Below the pieces are notes generated by a model, which saw only the letters and a list, made by a program, of their open reading frames with translations, was not told where the DNA came from and made no database searches. Below, piece by piece: positions 1 through 8,810 of a stretch of 49,886 nucleotides of DNA. The stretch lies in the NCBI GenBank assembly GCA_902464565.1, contig CABQJV010000013.1, forward strand, positions 1 to 49,886, given 5' to 3'. Made by a program: the position numbers and the translations under genes. The DNA is from an uncultured Collinsella sp. (lineage in GTDB: Bacteria > Actinomycetota > Coriobacteriia > Coriobacteriales > Coriobacteriaceae). Each line of letters begins with the position of its first letter. Position 1 is the stretch's first letter.

Positions 1-31
1 CAAAGCCCCGCCCCCGAGGCTAACCCAAAAA

Positions 32-41
32 TTTCACCCCT
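32..41 (+). repeat. TTTCACCCCT direct repeat before the integrase gene
   Basis: The ten bases TTTCACCCCT lie just before the integrase start and occur twice more near the other end of the element, at 11941-11950 and 11952-11961. Short direct repeats near both ends of an element are typical of arm-type integrase binding sites. That role is inferred. Confidence 0.45.
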
Positions 42-49
42 GGAGACCC

Positions 50-1357
50 ATGGAAACCAGAATCAAACCCACAGCCAAAGGCACTTCCGAACCGATCAAG
101 GGAAAACCCGGTTCCTTCCGCATCTACTTCTCTCTCGGTCGCGACCCCGAATCCGGCAAGAACGGGAAACGAGTCAGATACCTAAAGACACCCAAGAGAA
201 CCATCCATTGCAAGAGCAAAAACCCGAAGAACTGGCCCGGTGAGGTTGCGAATGCGCTCGATGCCTACCGGAAGGAGCTGGAGACCTATGAACCGGCTGG
301 CGACATGCCGACCACTGTTTCCGGATACGCCGAGGATTTCCATCGGCTCCGAGAAAGCTCCTTCGGCTCCCCTCTTTCTTTCCAAAGAGAGGAATATGAC
401 GTGCGCCATATACGCGAGCTGTTCGGCGACATGCCCCTCGGTGCGCTGAGACCCGACGAGATCAAACGGGCGTATGCCGAAGCAATCTCAACCGGAAGAT
501 TCACAGAGGCCGAGATTCGTCGTATCCACGTCAAGCTCAAACAGGTCATGCAGGACGCACTGGAGAATGAGCTAATCGAGCGCAACCCATGCATCAGCGT
601 CAAACTCCCAAAGCCAGACCTTAGAGTGCGCAACTTCCTCCCACCCGACGAACTGCCCCGATTCACCAAATGCCTGCTATCCGAACCCATGGGGCCGATG
701 ACCGTCTGCACCATGCTCATATTCCACCTAGGACTCAGAAAAGGCGAGGCCCTGGGGCTCTGTTGGGAAGACTACGACCCCGAGGCGATGGAAATCAGAA
801 TCGTCCACCAGTACACCAATGACAAAACGCTCAGGGCACCCAAATCGGAAATGAGCAGGCGGATCCTGTCTATAGACTCTTCGCTAGCCGCGTATCTAAA
901 CGACTGGAAGATGCGGCAGCGCAACCTATTCGAGCAACGCGGGCTAAGACAGAGAAACTCTGACCCCATCGTTCACGCCCTCAGCCCGCATAAGGACGAA
1001 AACGGCAACCTTCACGTCAGTATCACCCGACCCGATGGACACAACTATTCACGCTGGTTCAGGGACTTCTGCGTCGACAACGGCTATGGCGAGTACGCCA
1101 ACGTGACAAGCCAGTTCGAGCGCAACGGCAAGCTGCACACACGCGGCACCGGATACTCGGGTCTCGTCCCCCACGGACTGAGACACACGGCAGCGACGGC
1201 GCTCGTCGCAAACAACGTCGATTTGAAGACCGTTCAGGCGCGGATGGGACACGCATCAGCGAGTACGACGGCCAATTTCTACACCCACGCAATCAGAGCC
1301 AACGACCGCAACGCTGCCGAAGTCTTCGAAAAATTATCTGAAGGTAATGAAAATTAA
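50..1357 (+). CDS. int: Tyrosine recombinase (integrase) of the mobile element
   Basis: This 435-residue protein is a site-specific tyrosine integrase expected to insert and excise the element at the tRNA-Arg gene. A core-binding SAM-like domain lies around residues 85-185, and the catalytic domain follows. The catalytic set is visible: R230 in GLRKGEALGL, K265, H375 and R378 in the HGLRH box, H401 in GHASASTT, and the nucleophile Y411 in NFYTHA. The start is supported by GGAG a few bases upstream. The N-terminal ~80 residues look like an arm-binding region. Length and layout match integrases of actinobacterial and clostridial mobile elements. It is the leftmost gene and reads into the element. 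Confidence 0.95.
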   Translation: METRIKPTAKGTSEPIKGKPGSFRIYFSLGRDPESGKNGKRVRYLKTPKRTIHCKSKNPKNWPGEVANALDAYRKELETYEPAGDMPTTVSGYAEDFHRLRESSFGSPLSFQREEYDVRHIRELFGDMPLGALRPDEIKRAYAEAISTGRFTEAEIRRIHVKLKQVMQDALENELIERNPCISVKLPKPDLRVRNFLPPDELPRFTKCLLSEPMGPMTVCTMLIFHLGLRKGEALGLCWEDYDPEAMEIRIVHQYTNDKTLRAPKSEMSRRILSIDSSLAAYLNDWKMRQRNLFEQRGLRQRNSDPIVHALSPHKDENGNLHVSITRPDGHNYSRWFRDFCVDNGYGEYANVTSQFERNGKLHTRGTGYSGLVPHGLRHTAATALVANNVDLKTVQARMGHASASTTANFYTHAIRANDRNAAEVFEKLSEGNEN

Positions 1358-1421
1358 TACTCTCATAATTGTGTCACCAGATGTATACTGCAAATAAGGC
1401 CAAACAGAGAGGAGGTTATCA

Positions 1422-2108
1422 ATGGCACTTACCACTGCGAGCAGCAAGCTGCGTTCGACAATCCTATTCAACTCAAAGGATGAGCAGGTACTCTTCAAGC
1501 GCTCCAGCGCTGACCTCGCCGCGGCAAGGGGTCTCACCCCGTCCGCGCTCCTAGCGAGGCTTCCCATGGAGCAGCTGACGAGCTCGGATCTAGGCAGGTG
1601 GGCCGCGCAGCTCATCTATGCTGAGGATGGGAGCTGTCTCGACGCCTTCGAGGGCATGTTCGAGGACTGGAGCGCAATCCAGCCAGAAAATGATTGCCGC
1701 GACGTCATCAAAGGCTTTTTTGACTACTGTCATGAAGCAAGGATCTGCATCGACACCACGAGCGAGCGCGTTCATCATCTCCGCACTAACTGGGACAGCA
1801 TTTGCCTCATTATGGAAGAGGCTGCAAAGATGCCCGAGTGCAACCTCGACGCACGTATCCAGGCTAAGACCGGCCGTGAACTCGAAACTACCCTGCAAGA
1901 CCCTACAGCGTTGCTCGCCGTTACACCTTTGGTCTCATACATTCTCAACGCATGGGAGCACATCAAGGGCTATTCCTGCACTTACCGTGCTCTGCTCGAT
2001 TTCGCCAACATCGGCAGATCATCCCGCAAGGGATACAGCGAGCCCGCAGAAGCTCGAATCAGCCTTCTGCACCTTATCGACGAATACGAGAAGAAAGGGG
2101 CTAATTAG
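1422..2108 (+). CDS. Hypothetical protein of the mobile element (228 aa)
   Basis: I do not recognise a family. The protein is soluble, mostly helical by composition, has no signal peptide or membrane segment, and contains several cysteines (CRDVIKGFFDYC, CIDTTSE). A strong ribosome site, AGGAGG at 1410-1415, supports the ATG. A TATACT box at 1384-1389 could be a -10 element, so the gene may have its own promoter after the integrase. Its place between int and the excisionase-like gene suggests a role in element maintenance or control, but nothing in the sequence proves this. Confidence 0.75.
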   Translation: MALTTASSKLRSTILFNSKDEQVLFKRSSADLAAARGLTPSALLARLPMEQLTSSDLGRWAAQLIYAEDGSCLDAFEGMFEDWSAIQPENDCRDVIKGFFDYCHEARICIDTTSERVHHLRTNWDSICLIMEEAAKMPECNLDARIQAKTGRELETTLQDPTALLAVTPLVSYILNAWEHIKGYSCTYRALLDFANIGRSSRKGYSEPAEARISLLHLIDEYEKKGAN

Positions 2109-2200
2109 TCGATAAAACCATTTTACAAACAAGCACCCGACTCCTCTCACTGTCGCCAAACATCGAAGAGGAGCCGAGCGCCCTACTAAAGGAGTTTATC

Positions 2201-2443
2201 ATGCATCTTGCAGATGACCCCAAGACCGACGCCATCTCCGCAGGCATCAACCTGCGCCATGTCGGCACCAAGCGCATCATGAGCCGCCTGGACGTTCAGA
2301 TCCTCACCGGCATCGGACAATCCAGCGCCATCAAGCTCATGAAGTCCACCCACCACTGCTTTAGCATCGCCAACCAGTACTTCGTCATGGAAGATGACCT
2401 GTTCGACTACTTCCACAAGCTGGCAGAGGGGGCGAGCGAGTAA
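2201..2443 (+). CDS. Small excisionase-like / helix-turn-helix protein
   Basis: This 80-residue protein has the size and pattern of a recombination directionality factor or small winged-helix DNA-binding protein. The stretch from about residue 28 (SRLDVQILTGIGQSSAIKLMK) reads like a helix-turn-helix, followed by a wing-like segment ending in YFVMEDDLFDYF. AAAGGAG lies just before the ATG. The stop overlaps the start of the next gene as TAATG, so the two are probably translated together. The upstream gap has a short inverted repeat (CTCCTCT/AGAGGAG). An Xis role is inferred from size and position. Confidence 0.6.
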   Translation: MHLADDPKTDAISAGINLRHVGTKRIMSRLDVQILTGIGQSSAIKLMKSTHHCFSIANQYFVMEDDLFDYFHKLAEGASE

Positions 2444-3339
2444 TGCAGCGCCCGAACGTCAATCCCCTCGTCTTCGAGCTTGATGTGCTCGACGAGCACG
2501 TCCACGCCCTTCAGGAAGACAAGCCCATCGCCTCCTTCGGGCTCGACGCACTCAACAGCATCCTCGGCGGTGTCTACCCCGGGCTCAACTACGCAATCGG
2601 GACCGCCCCGGGCAAGGGCAAGACGACACTGGCGCTCCAGGAGGCCGACAAGCTCGCGGCAGACGGGCACCCGGTAATCTACGTTTCCGCCGAGCTTCCC
2701 GCGCACAAGCTGATCGAGAAGAGTCTGGCGCGTCTCAGCGACGGCAAAGTCGCGTTGTCCGAGGTCTCCAGCTGCGCGACCCAGAATCACCCTAAGCACA
2801 CGACTTTCGAGGCTGCACTCGACAAATATCGCACCCAGATCGCCCCCAATCTCTGCATCACCGGCCCGCTCAACACCGTGGAGCTCTCCAACCTCGTCGG
2901 GCTGGTAACACGCGAGCGCGGCGAGGTCCCCATCGTCTTCATTGACTACCTCCAGCTCCTCGCCTGCGGCGTCACGGCGGACCAGCAGTTCATCGACGAG
3001 CGATTGGCTATCACAGCATGCGTGAAGGGCCTCCGCGAAATCTCGAACCTCTATGGCTCTCCCGTCATCGCACTGAGCTCGACCACTCGCAAGTCCTACG
3101 ATTCCGGGAAGTCGGCCAGGCCCAACCTCGCCATGTTCGGTGGTTCCTCCGCTGTCGAGTACGGCTTTGACTCGGTGCTCTACCTCGCCGATGACAATGA
3201 CAAGCCCGAGTGGCCCTACGAGTCTCCCGCAACCGGCACGCCCCTCAAGCTCGTCGCCCTCAAGAACCGCTACGGCACGCTGGGCGAGTCCCGACTCGAC
3301 TTCGACGGTGCGCGCGCCACCTTCCACGACAGGGGCTAG
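2443..3339 (+). CDS. DnaB-C-like RecA-fold ATPase of the mobile element
   Basis: The 298-residue protein matches the C-terminal ATPase domain of replicative DnaB helicases without the N-terminal DnaG-binding domain. Walker A is GTAPGKGKTT at about residues 53-62 and Walker B is IVFIDYLQLL near 164-173. A late STTRKSY segment sits where DnaB has its DNA-contact loop. It likely acts on DNA during replication or processing of the excised or transferred element. It overlaps the preceding gene by one base (TAATG) and is followed 3 bp later by the mobC-like gene, so the region is one operon. It is too short to be the chromosomal helicase. Confidence 0.8.
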   Translation: MQRPNVNPLVFELDVLDEHVHALQEDKPIASFGLDALNSILGGVYPGLNYAIGTAPGKGKTTLALQEADKLAADGHPVIYVSAELPAHKLIEKSLARLSDGKVALSEVSSCATQNHPKHTTFEAALDKYRTQIAPNLCITGPLNTVELSNLVGLVTRERGEVPIVFIDYLQLLACGVTADQQFIDERLAITACVKGLREISNLYGSPVIALSSTTRKSYDSGKSARPNLAMFGGSSAVEYGFDSVLYLADDNDKPEWPYESPATGTPLKLVALKNRYGTLGESRLDFDGARATFHDRG

Positions 3340-3342
3340 CCC

Positions 3343-3687
3343 ATGCGTGGCAAAGCCAAGACCGCGCATATAAACGTCCGCATGACCGAGGAGGAGCGTG
3401 CCACCATCACGGTGCGCTCCTCCTCTTTTGGTATGGCCCCATCGACGTTCATGCGCGAAGCCGCCCTCCTCATCGGTGAGAAGCCCGTCAGGATCGCCGA
3501 CGAGGCGACGCTGCGGCAGCTTCTTCATCAGATGAAGAAGCAGGGCGGAAACCTCAACCAGGCCGTCCGCACCGCAAACGCCTATGGCGTGGATACACAG
3601 ACGGCCCAACAGCTCGCGGAGGCCGTCCGTCTGGTATCGAGCACGGCCTCGCAGCTATCGAACCTCATCTCCAAGAATCGAGAATGA
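3343..3687 (+). CDS. mobC: MobC-like relaxosome accessory protein
   Basis: The 114-residue protein has the pattern of MobC mobilization proteins: an N-terminal ribbon-helix-helix segment (INVRMTEEERATI...SFGMAPSTFMREAAL, about residues 9-43) and the GGNLNQAVRTAN signature near residues 68-79. MobC proteins bind near oriT, help melt the nick region and assist the relaxase. The ATG follows the ATPase stop by three bases. The stop overlaps the coupling-protein start as ATGA. The order MobC, coupling protein, relaxase is consistent with one mobilization operon. Confidence 0.85.
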   Translation: MRGKAKTAHINVRMTEEERATITVRSSSFGMAPSTFMREAALLIGEKPVRIADEATLRQLLHQMKKQGGNLNQAVRTANAYGVDTQTAQQLAEAVRLVSSTASQLSNLISKNRE

Positions 3688-5606
3688 TCATGAAAACCAA
3701 GGTGCCCACAGCGCTCATATCATCTCTTCTCCTAGCGATCCTCGCATGCCCCGTCCTCGCCGTCCCCGTCGACGATTTCGTCGCCGGGACACCGTTAGGC
3801 GCGGCTGCGATTCCGTCGTCGTTCGGCGTGGATACCGTCCTCGGCTGGTGGCTCACGGGTGCGTTCACTGCTTGCCCGCTCGGAACCCTGCTGACCTTCC
3901 TCCTCGCCTTTTGCATCTGCGCTCTCATCGCCTACTCGACCACCCTCAACGCGAGGGCCGAGGACGGCGGCGTGCTCGGCGACGCCCACGTCAAGACGGG
4001 TCGCGAGGTCATAAAAGGGTCCATGACCTGGGACGGCTCGACGAATCCCTCGTCACGTGGGTTCGTCTATGGGTTCACCAAGTATCACGGCAAACCCTGC
4101 TATCTCTACGAGCCCAAGAAGATGGCCTTCGTGTCAGGGGCCACCGGGTCAGGTAAGAGTCGCTTCCTCTATCTCCCCTCAATCGACCTGCTCAGCTACG
4201 GCGGCGCTTCCAACGGATCCGAGCCCGCGACCCTAATCGTCTCCGACGTGAAAAACGAGCTCATAGAACTCACGGGCGACGAGCTGGCCCGTCGCGGCTA
4301 TCGCGTCCTGCTTCTCGACACGCAGCACCCCTATAGGGGACAGAGGTTCAACCCGCTCAAGCAGGTGCTCGACCTCCATGCCGAGGGACGCGACCAGGAG
4401 ACCGAGCAGGCGGCGGACGCCATCGCGGAGCTCGTGGTGCAGGACGACGAGAAAGACAAGGGCTCGCACTGGACCGCCTCGGCCAGGGGCCTGCTCTCGG
4501 CCCTGGTCCTGCTGGTCTCCATGTCCGACGAGTGTCCCGAGGAATCAAAGCACCTCGCGACCGTCTGCGAGGTCCTGGACCGCGGCACCGAGGCCGAGGG
4601 AGACGACCCGTCCGAGCCCCTGAAGGCCGTCTTCCGCGCTCTGCCGAGCGGCCACCCCGCCAAGGGCAGGGCGTCGCAGTTCGTCTCCTCGGGCGGCAAC
4701 GAGCTCAGGAGCATCCTCTCGACGCTCAAGGTCGCCCTGCGTCCGTTCTCCTCCGCCCCGGTCGCCTGGATGACCTCCGGCTCCGACATCGACCCGCACA
4801 CGGTACTCACGGAGAAAAGCGCCGTCTTCCTCCACGTGCTCGACGAGGGCTCCCCCTACAACTGCATCGCGGCGATGTTCCTCTCGCAGCTCTGGGCTTC
4901 GGTCCAGGCGGTCGCGGACGTGAACGGCGGCAGGCTCCCCCGCCCCGTGCAGATACTCGGCGACGAGTGGGGCAACCTGCCCCGCGTCGAGTGCCTGCCC
5001 GCCCTCCTCAGTCTCGGGCGCGGGTGCGGGACGTTCTGGGTCGGAGCGACGCAGGACGTATCCCAGCTCAACAAGTATGGCGAGAGAGACGGCCGCAGGA
5101 AGATCCTCGCGAACTGCGGGGTCAAGATTGCGATGAAGCTCGCCGAGGAGGAGGACCGCCGGTACTTCACCGAGCTCATCGGCAAGACCACGCGCCACAC
5201 GCAGGGCACGAGCAACGGCAGGGCCGCGTCGGGCGCGTCATCCTCGACGTCCTACAGCGAGAGCGCCGACGACGTGATACACCCCTGGGAGTGGCGCGGC
5301 ATGGCCCCGGACCGGGACGGGATCATCGTCGTGAAGCACGCGGACAACGGTATGCCCGCATGTCGAGCCGGCGTCTTCCGCTCCCCCGTCACCGACTGCA
5401 CCAACACGCCCACAAGGGAGCACTTCGACCTCGGGACCCCCGAGCACGAGGCGGAGAACCGTCGCGCCTACCAGCGCCGCCTCGACGAGTCAGCTGCTGG
5501 GAAGATGCGCGAGGAGGCCTCGACCTGGTGCCCAAAGTGGCCCGAGCCGGAGAAGAAGAACGGGAGCAAGCCGGGCGGCAAATTCAGCGGGCTCTCGCTC
5601 GACTAG
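3684..5606 (+). CDS. VirD4/TraG-type type IV coupling protein
   Basis: The 640-residue protein is the ATPase that docks the relaxase-DNA complex on a secretion channel. Two hydrophobic segments lie at about residues 10-30 and 62-86, anchoring it in the membrane. Walker A is GATGSGKSR at residues 152-160. The Walker B region reads VQILGDEWGNLP near residue 425, with GRGCGTFWVGATQDVSQL after it, as in TraG/VirD4 proteins. A mobilizable element with its own coupling protein but no visible VirB4 would depend on a resident channel. The first codons overlap mobC. ATG at residue 3 is an alternative start. Confidence 0.92.
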   Translation: MIMKTKVPTALISSLLLAILACPVLAVPVDDFVAGTPLGAAAIPSSFGVDTVLGWWLTGAFTACPLGTLLTFLLAFCICALIAYSTTLNARAEDGGVLGDAHVKTGREVIKGSMTWDGSTNPSSRGFVYGFTKYHGKPCYLYEPKKMAFVSGATGSGKSRFLYLPSIDLLSYGGASNGSEPATLIVSDVKNELIELTGDELARRGYRVLLLDTQHPYRGQRFNPLKQVLDLHAEGRDQETEQAADAIAELVVQDDEKDKGSHWTASARGLLSALVLLVSMSDECPEESKHLATVCEVLDRGTEAEGDDPSEPLKAVFRALPSGHPAKGRASQFVSSGGNELRSILSTLKVALRPFSSAPVAWMTSGSDIDPHTVLTEKSAVFLHVLDEGSPYNCIAAMFLSQLWASVQAVADVNGGRLPRPVQILGDEWGNLPRVECLPALLSLGRGCGTFWVGATQDVSQLNKYGERDGRRKILANCGVKIAMKLAEEEDRRYFTELIGKTTRHTQGTSNGRAASGASSSTSYSESADDVIHPWEWRGMAPDRDGIIVVKHADNGMPACRAGVFRSPVTDCTNTPTREHFDLGTPEHEAENRRAYQRRLDESAAGKMREEASTWCPKWPEPEKKNGSKPGGKFSGLSLD

Positions 5607-5616
5607 GGAGGCGACC

Positions 5617-6555
5617 ATGACGGCGATAAAGCAGACGAGCGTCTGCAGCGAGAGGCACCTCGCGAGACTCAGGGATTACCTCTCCTGGGACCGCGACAAG
5701 GCGCTCGCCCACGGCACGCAGAACATCATCGACGATGACCGCTGGTTTCAGGAGATGGCGGACACGAGGGCGGCCATGGGTCACGACAGGCCCGGCAAGG
5801 CCGGTGCCAAGTGTACCTACATGCAGCACCAGATACTCGGGTTCCTCCCAGACGAGTGCGACCTCAACGGCGGGAAGATGACGCCGGAGCTGTGCATGCG
5901 CTATGCGAGGGAGTACGTAGCCGAGCGCTACCCCAACCAGGAGGTCGTGATGGTGCTGCACCGCGAGCGCTGCCGCGCGGACGCCACTGACCGCTACGCC
6001 GTGCACCTCGGCATCAACCGCAGTGATCTGGAAACCGGCCGAAGGCTCGACGAGGGCCCCGCCCGAAAGGCGGCGGCATCACGCGTGAAGACCGTCCGTA
6101 CCCTGGACGAGAGGTATGGACTCAGGCAGCTTGAGCGCGGCAAGGCCAACTCGCGCGTCCACGCGAGGCAACCTGGCACGGAAGAGCGCGACATGGCCCG
6201 AAAGGGGCAGGCCGAGCGCTCGGAGAACGCCCGCATCCGCGTCGCGGTCGCCCGCCGGATCGAGGAGGTCGGGCGCATGCGCGACTGCCCCGACCGGATG
6301 GGCGAGCTTGAGCGGCGGCTCAGGCGGGACGGCATCGAGCTCGCCAGGTCGAAGGGCGGGAGCCTTCAGTACCGATTCTTCTCGAAGGCCCTCGGGGCTG
6401 TGCGGAAGGTCAACGGCGGCAGGCTCGGCTTCGCGGTCGACCACTCGACCGGCCTCGTCGTCCGCTTCACGCTGCGCGGGATAGCGACGGCGATGAGGGC
6501 GTTCTGGGAGCTTGAGCGCAAGGCGCTCGAGAACCAGAACGGGCGAGGGGACTGA
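5617..6555 (+). CDS. Relaxase / mobilization nuclease (MOBP-like)
   Basis: This 312-residue protein is expected to nick oriT and stay bound to the transferred strand. It has a relaxase-like metal-site region: VVMVLHRER near residue 110 followed by RYAVHLGINRSDLETGRRL near residues 125-143. In typical MobA/VirD2 proteins motif III is HxHxxxN. Here the second His and the Asn are kept (HLGIN) but the first position is Ala. The nucleophilic tyrosine is probably in the N-terminal part (Y21 or Y68); I cannot choose. GGGAGG precedes the ATG. The protein is short for a relaxase, and the remaining length is basic and helical. A hairpin terminator and an oriT-like site lie immediately downstream. Confidence 0.78.
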   Translation: MTAIKQTSVCSERHLARLRDYLSWDRDKALAHGTQNIIDDDRWFQEMADTRAAMGHDRPGKAGAKCTYMQHQILGFLPDECDLNGGKMTPELCMRYAREYVAERYPNQEVVMVLHRERCRADATDRYAVHLGINRSDLETGRRLDEGPARKAAASRVKTVRTLDERYGLRQLERGKANSRVHARQPGTEERDMARKGQAERSENARIRVAVARRIEEVGRMRDCPDRMGELERRLRRDGIELARSKGGSLQYRFFSKALGAVRKVNGGRLGFAVDHSTGLVVRFTLRGIATAMRAFWELERKALENQNGRGD

Positions 6556-6561
6556 GCATTT

Positions 6562-6595
6562 GGGCCGGGACGCAACAGGCGTCCCGGCCCCTTTT
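6562..6595 (+). terminator. Rho-independent terminator after the relaxase gene
   Basis: A perfect 12-bp stem (GGGCCGGGACGC with GCGTCCCGGCCC) around the loop AACAG is followed by CTTTT. It begins six bases after the relaxase stop and closes the mobilization operon. Confidence 0.9.
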
Positions 6596-6635
6596 GGCGA
6601 GAGCGACTTCGGAGCGGTTCGCCCCCGCCGCAGGC

Positions 6636-6673
6636 GGCAAGATGATTCCGTGCAACGGAATCCATATCTTGCC
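6636..6673 (+). other. Candidate origin of transfer (oriT)
   Basis: The site is an interrupted inverted repeat: GGCAAGAT then GATTCCGT, a GCA loop, ACGGAATC, an unpaired CAT, then ATCTTGCC. This gives 16 base pairs in two blocks. The right arm runs into TATCTTGCCCGC, which resembles the IncP-type nick consensus YATCCTGY, with the nick expected after TTG. A hairpin next to such a motif, beside a relaxase gene, is the usual layout of MOBP oriT sites. The resemblance is seen in the sequence; function is inferred. Confidence 0.65.
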
Positions 6674-7040
6674 CGCACGGAGCGAGCCACTTGCCAGGGG
6701 CAACGCGAGCCCGGGCGGGTGAGCGCCGGCTGAGCCGACGCCGAGGAGACACGACCCTGGGGAGCGTCGTACGACGGCGCTTGGCGACCCGGCGCGAGAG
6801 GCCCCGCCCGGCGACCACGGCGGAGCGATGGCGACTTCCGGAAGCCATCGAGCGCAGCCGTTCGGCGGGCGGGGCCGGCGTGAGCGGAGGCGGACGAAAC
6901 GCGACCCATGGGGAGCGTTGCAGGGAGCCGCAGCGAGAGCGACGCCTCGCGTCGCGGGGGGCCCGCCCATGAGCGGGACCCATCGGCCGCAAGGCCGATT
7001 GCTACGCCTCGACCCTCAGGGGCGGGTCCATGGCGCGAGC
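6674..7040. other. GC-rich untranslated stretch rich in GAGCG repeats and small hairpins
   Basis: No convincing gene is present; the open frames have no family resemblance or good ribosome sites. The stretch is very GC-rich and repeats GAGCG/GAGCC many times. The pair GACCCTGGGGAGCGTCG and GACCCATGGGGAGCGTTG looks like a diverged direct repeat. A 7-bp stem with a GCAA tetraloop lies at 6982-6999. It could be extended oriT sequence, a structured RNA or a decayed insertion. I cannot assign it. Confidence 0.5.
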
Positions 7041-8810
7041 CTACAACTGCTCGTACGCCCTCTTCACCAGCTCGCCCATGAGACGCCTGCGCCTGCCGAG
7101 GAACTCCTCGTAATCGAGGTCCTCGAACCCTATGGGCAGGGCATGCTCCTCGCAGTTGCGGCGGTACTCGTCCTCCCCCAGCGAGTCGCGGTACTTCCTG
7201 ACGTACTCGCTCGGGGCGTCGTCCGAGATGTAGATGTTGTTCTGGTAGTCCACGAGGGTGAAGTTGCCCCTGTTGCTACGCTGCGAGAGGTAGCCCCTGG
7301 ACTTCAGGTAGTTGTCCGGGAACAGGTGGTGCTTGTCCAGCGCCTTCTTCGAGCCCGACGAGCCCATGAGCAGGAGCTGGGACAGCGGGGCCGTGCTGAA
7401 CAGCGCCTTGGCACCGAGCACAACCTGAGCTGCGACGAAGCCCCACCAGGTCGGACCCGTCGCCTCGTTTGCATCGAGGGAGCTGGGCAGCGTAATGGAG
7501 AAATAATCGTACGTCATGATGGCGGCGAGCCTACGGTCGAAGTACGCCTGGAACTCGTCGGCAGTATCAAGGCGCGAGACGTCGTTAAGCTGCTGCTCGA
7601 ACTCGGATTCGAAGGATCCCACATAGAGCCCCGTTATGGCTGCGGCGAAATACCAGCGCCGCACGAGCCCGCGCACAGCCAGTGGCTCCATGTCGAACTC
7701 ATAGCGCCCGATAAGGTAGAACGCATAGCAGAACATGAGCGCGTTGCCCGACCCCACCTGGTCGGAGCAGACGTAGCCCGCCTCCGCCAGCGTGTTGATG
7801 AAGGCATGCCAGTTGTTCAAGTCAAGCACGAGATCGAGGGCGCGACCGAACGTGGCAAAGTTCTCGGCTCGCGTCTCGGGCGTCGTTTCCTTTGTCTTGA
7901 GATCTCGCCCACGAAGAATCTGGTAGACATAACGTAGGCGACCCCTCTTGAACCCCACGCCCACCGTGGCGCGAATGATATGCGTCGGCGAGACGGTCAT
8001 GAGCGGGTTGTACGAGGTGCCCTTTGCGGGCGCATGGCTCATGGCGCAGAACTCCTCTATACGCTCCCTCATGGCAGGTTCGTAGACCGAAAGCAGGGTC
8101 ATGATGAAGTCATCCTGCTTAAGCGCCTGCCCTTGCGAGTTCACACGCACAAAGATGTCCGATACGGTCTCCTCGTCAGCCGATTCGGAAATCTCCAGCG
8201 TCGGCAGAAGATAACGCTCAAGCCCGAGTAATGCGTTGAGCCCGCTCTCGACGGCATCCTCGCCGTCATCGTCGAGTTCGGGTTCTCCCTTTTTGGCATT
8301 CGCCTCGTTAAGGCGCTTGATGAACGCCCTGCGATAGGCGCTCAGCTTGTTATCGTGGTTCGCCGCGAAGGCCTCGGATACGTCCGGCATATAGCGCGAA
8401 TCCTTCTCGGTCGAGGCGTCGGCATTCTTGAATGAGCGTGCGATGGGGTCGTAGGCGACCTTCACCGTTCGCTCCCTGAAGTTCTTGTCTCGCACGGACA
8501 CGCCGTACAGGGAGCTCAGAAGGGCAGTGAGTCTCTGCTGTCCGTCGATGACAAGGGACTTGGGGACGGTATACACCTTTTGGTTCGAGCCTATGGCGGT
8601 CTTCTTGCCCGCGTTGTCGCTCGGAGAGTCCCACAGCATCACATAGCCAATAGGGTATCCGCGGAGCATGGAATCAAGCAGGTCGCGGACCTTTTCGTTG
8701 CCCCACACGAAGGGTCGTTGCAGGTCGGGCAGACCGATCTTGCCCGTCTGAACGTCCTTCAGGATGTTACCAACCTCCAGCGATATGGGGTTATAGATGG
8801 AGTTTTGCAC
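7041..8810 (-). CDS. DUF262 / HNH-like (GmrSD-type) protein in a defence operon
   Basis: The 589-residue protein has an N-terminal DUF262 domain with QRPFVW near residue 31, the ParB-like VIDGQQRLTAL at about 87-97, and FVRVNSQGQALKQDDF further on. Near residues 493-520 there is KHHLFP followed by NRGNFTLVD, an HNH-like arrangement as in DUF1524 domains. Together this resembles GmrSD-family nucleases, which restrict modified DNA using nucleotide energy. That function is known for the family and not shown here. Translation starts at GTG, whose first base is the last base of the upstream methylase stop (TAGTG), so the two genes are translationally coupled. Confidence 0.85.
   Translation of the reverse strand: MQNSIYNPISLEVGNILKDVQTGKIGLPDLQRPFVWGNEKVRDLLDSMLRGYPIGYVMLWDSPSDNAGKKTAIGSNQKVYTVPKSLVIDGQQRLTALLSSLYGVSVRDKNFRERTVKVAYDPIARSFKNADASTEKDSRYMPDVSEAFAANHDNKLSAYRRAFIKRLNEANAKKGEPELDDDGEDAVESGLNALLGLERYLLPTLEISESADEETVSDIFVRVNSQGQALKQDDFIMTLLSVYEPAMRERIEEFCAMSHAPAKGTSYNPLMTVSPTHIIRATVGVGFKRGRLRYVYQILRGRDLKTKETTPETRAENFATFGRALDLVLDLNNWHAFINTLAEAGYVCSDQVGSGNALMFCYAFYLIGRYEFDMEPLAVRGLVRRWYFAAAITGLYVGSFESEFEQQLNDVSRLDTADEFQAYFDRRLAAIMTYDYFSITLPSSLDANEATGPTWWGFVAAQVVLGAKALFSTAPLSQLLLMGSSGSKKALDKHHLFPDNYLKSRGYLSQRSNRGNFTLVDYQNNIYISDDAPSEYVRKYRDSLGEDEYRRNCEEHALPIGFEDLDYEEFLGRRRRLMGELVKRAYEQL

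Noticed and set aside
6597..7040. Short open frames between the relaxase and the DUF262 gene
   Set aside because: They lack ribosome sites, have biased Arg/Pro/Ala composition in every frame and overlap one another. They reflect high GC rather than coding.
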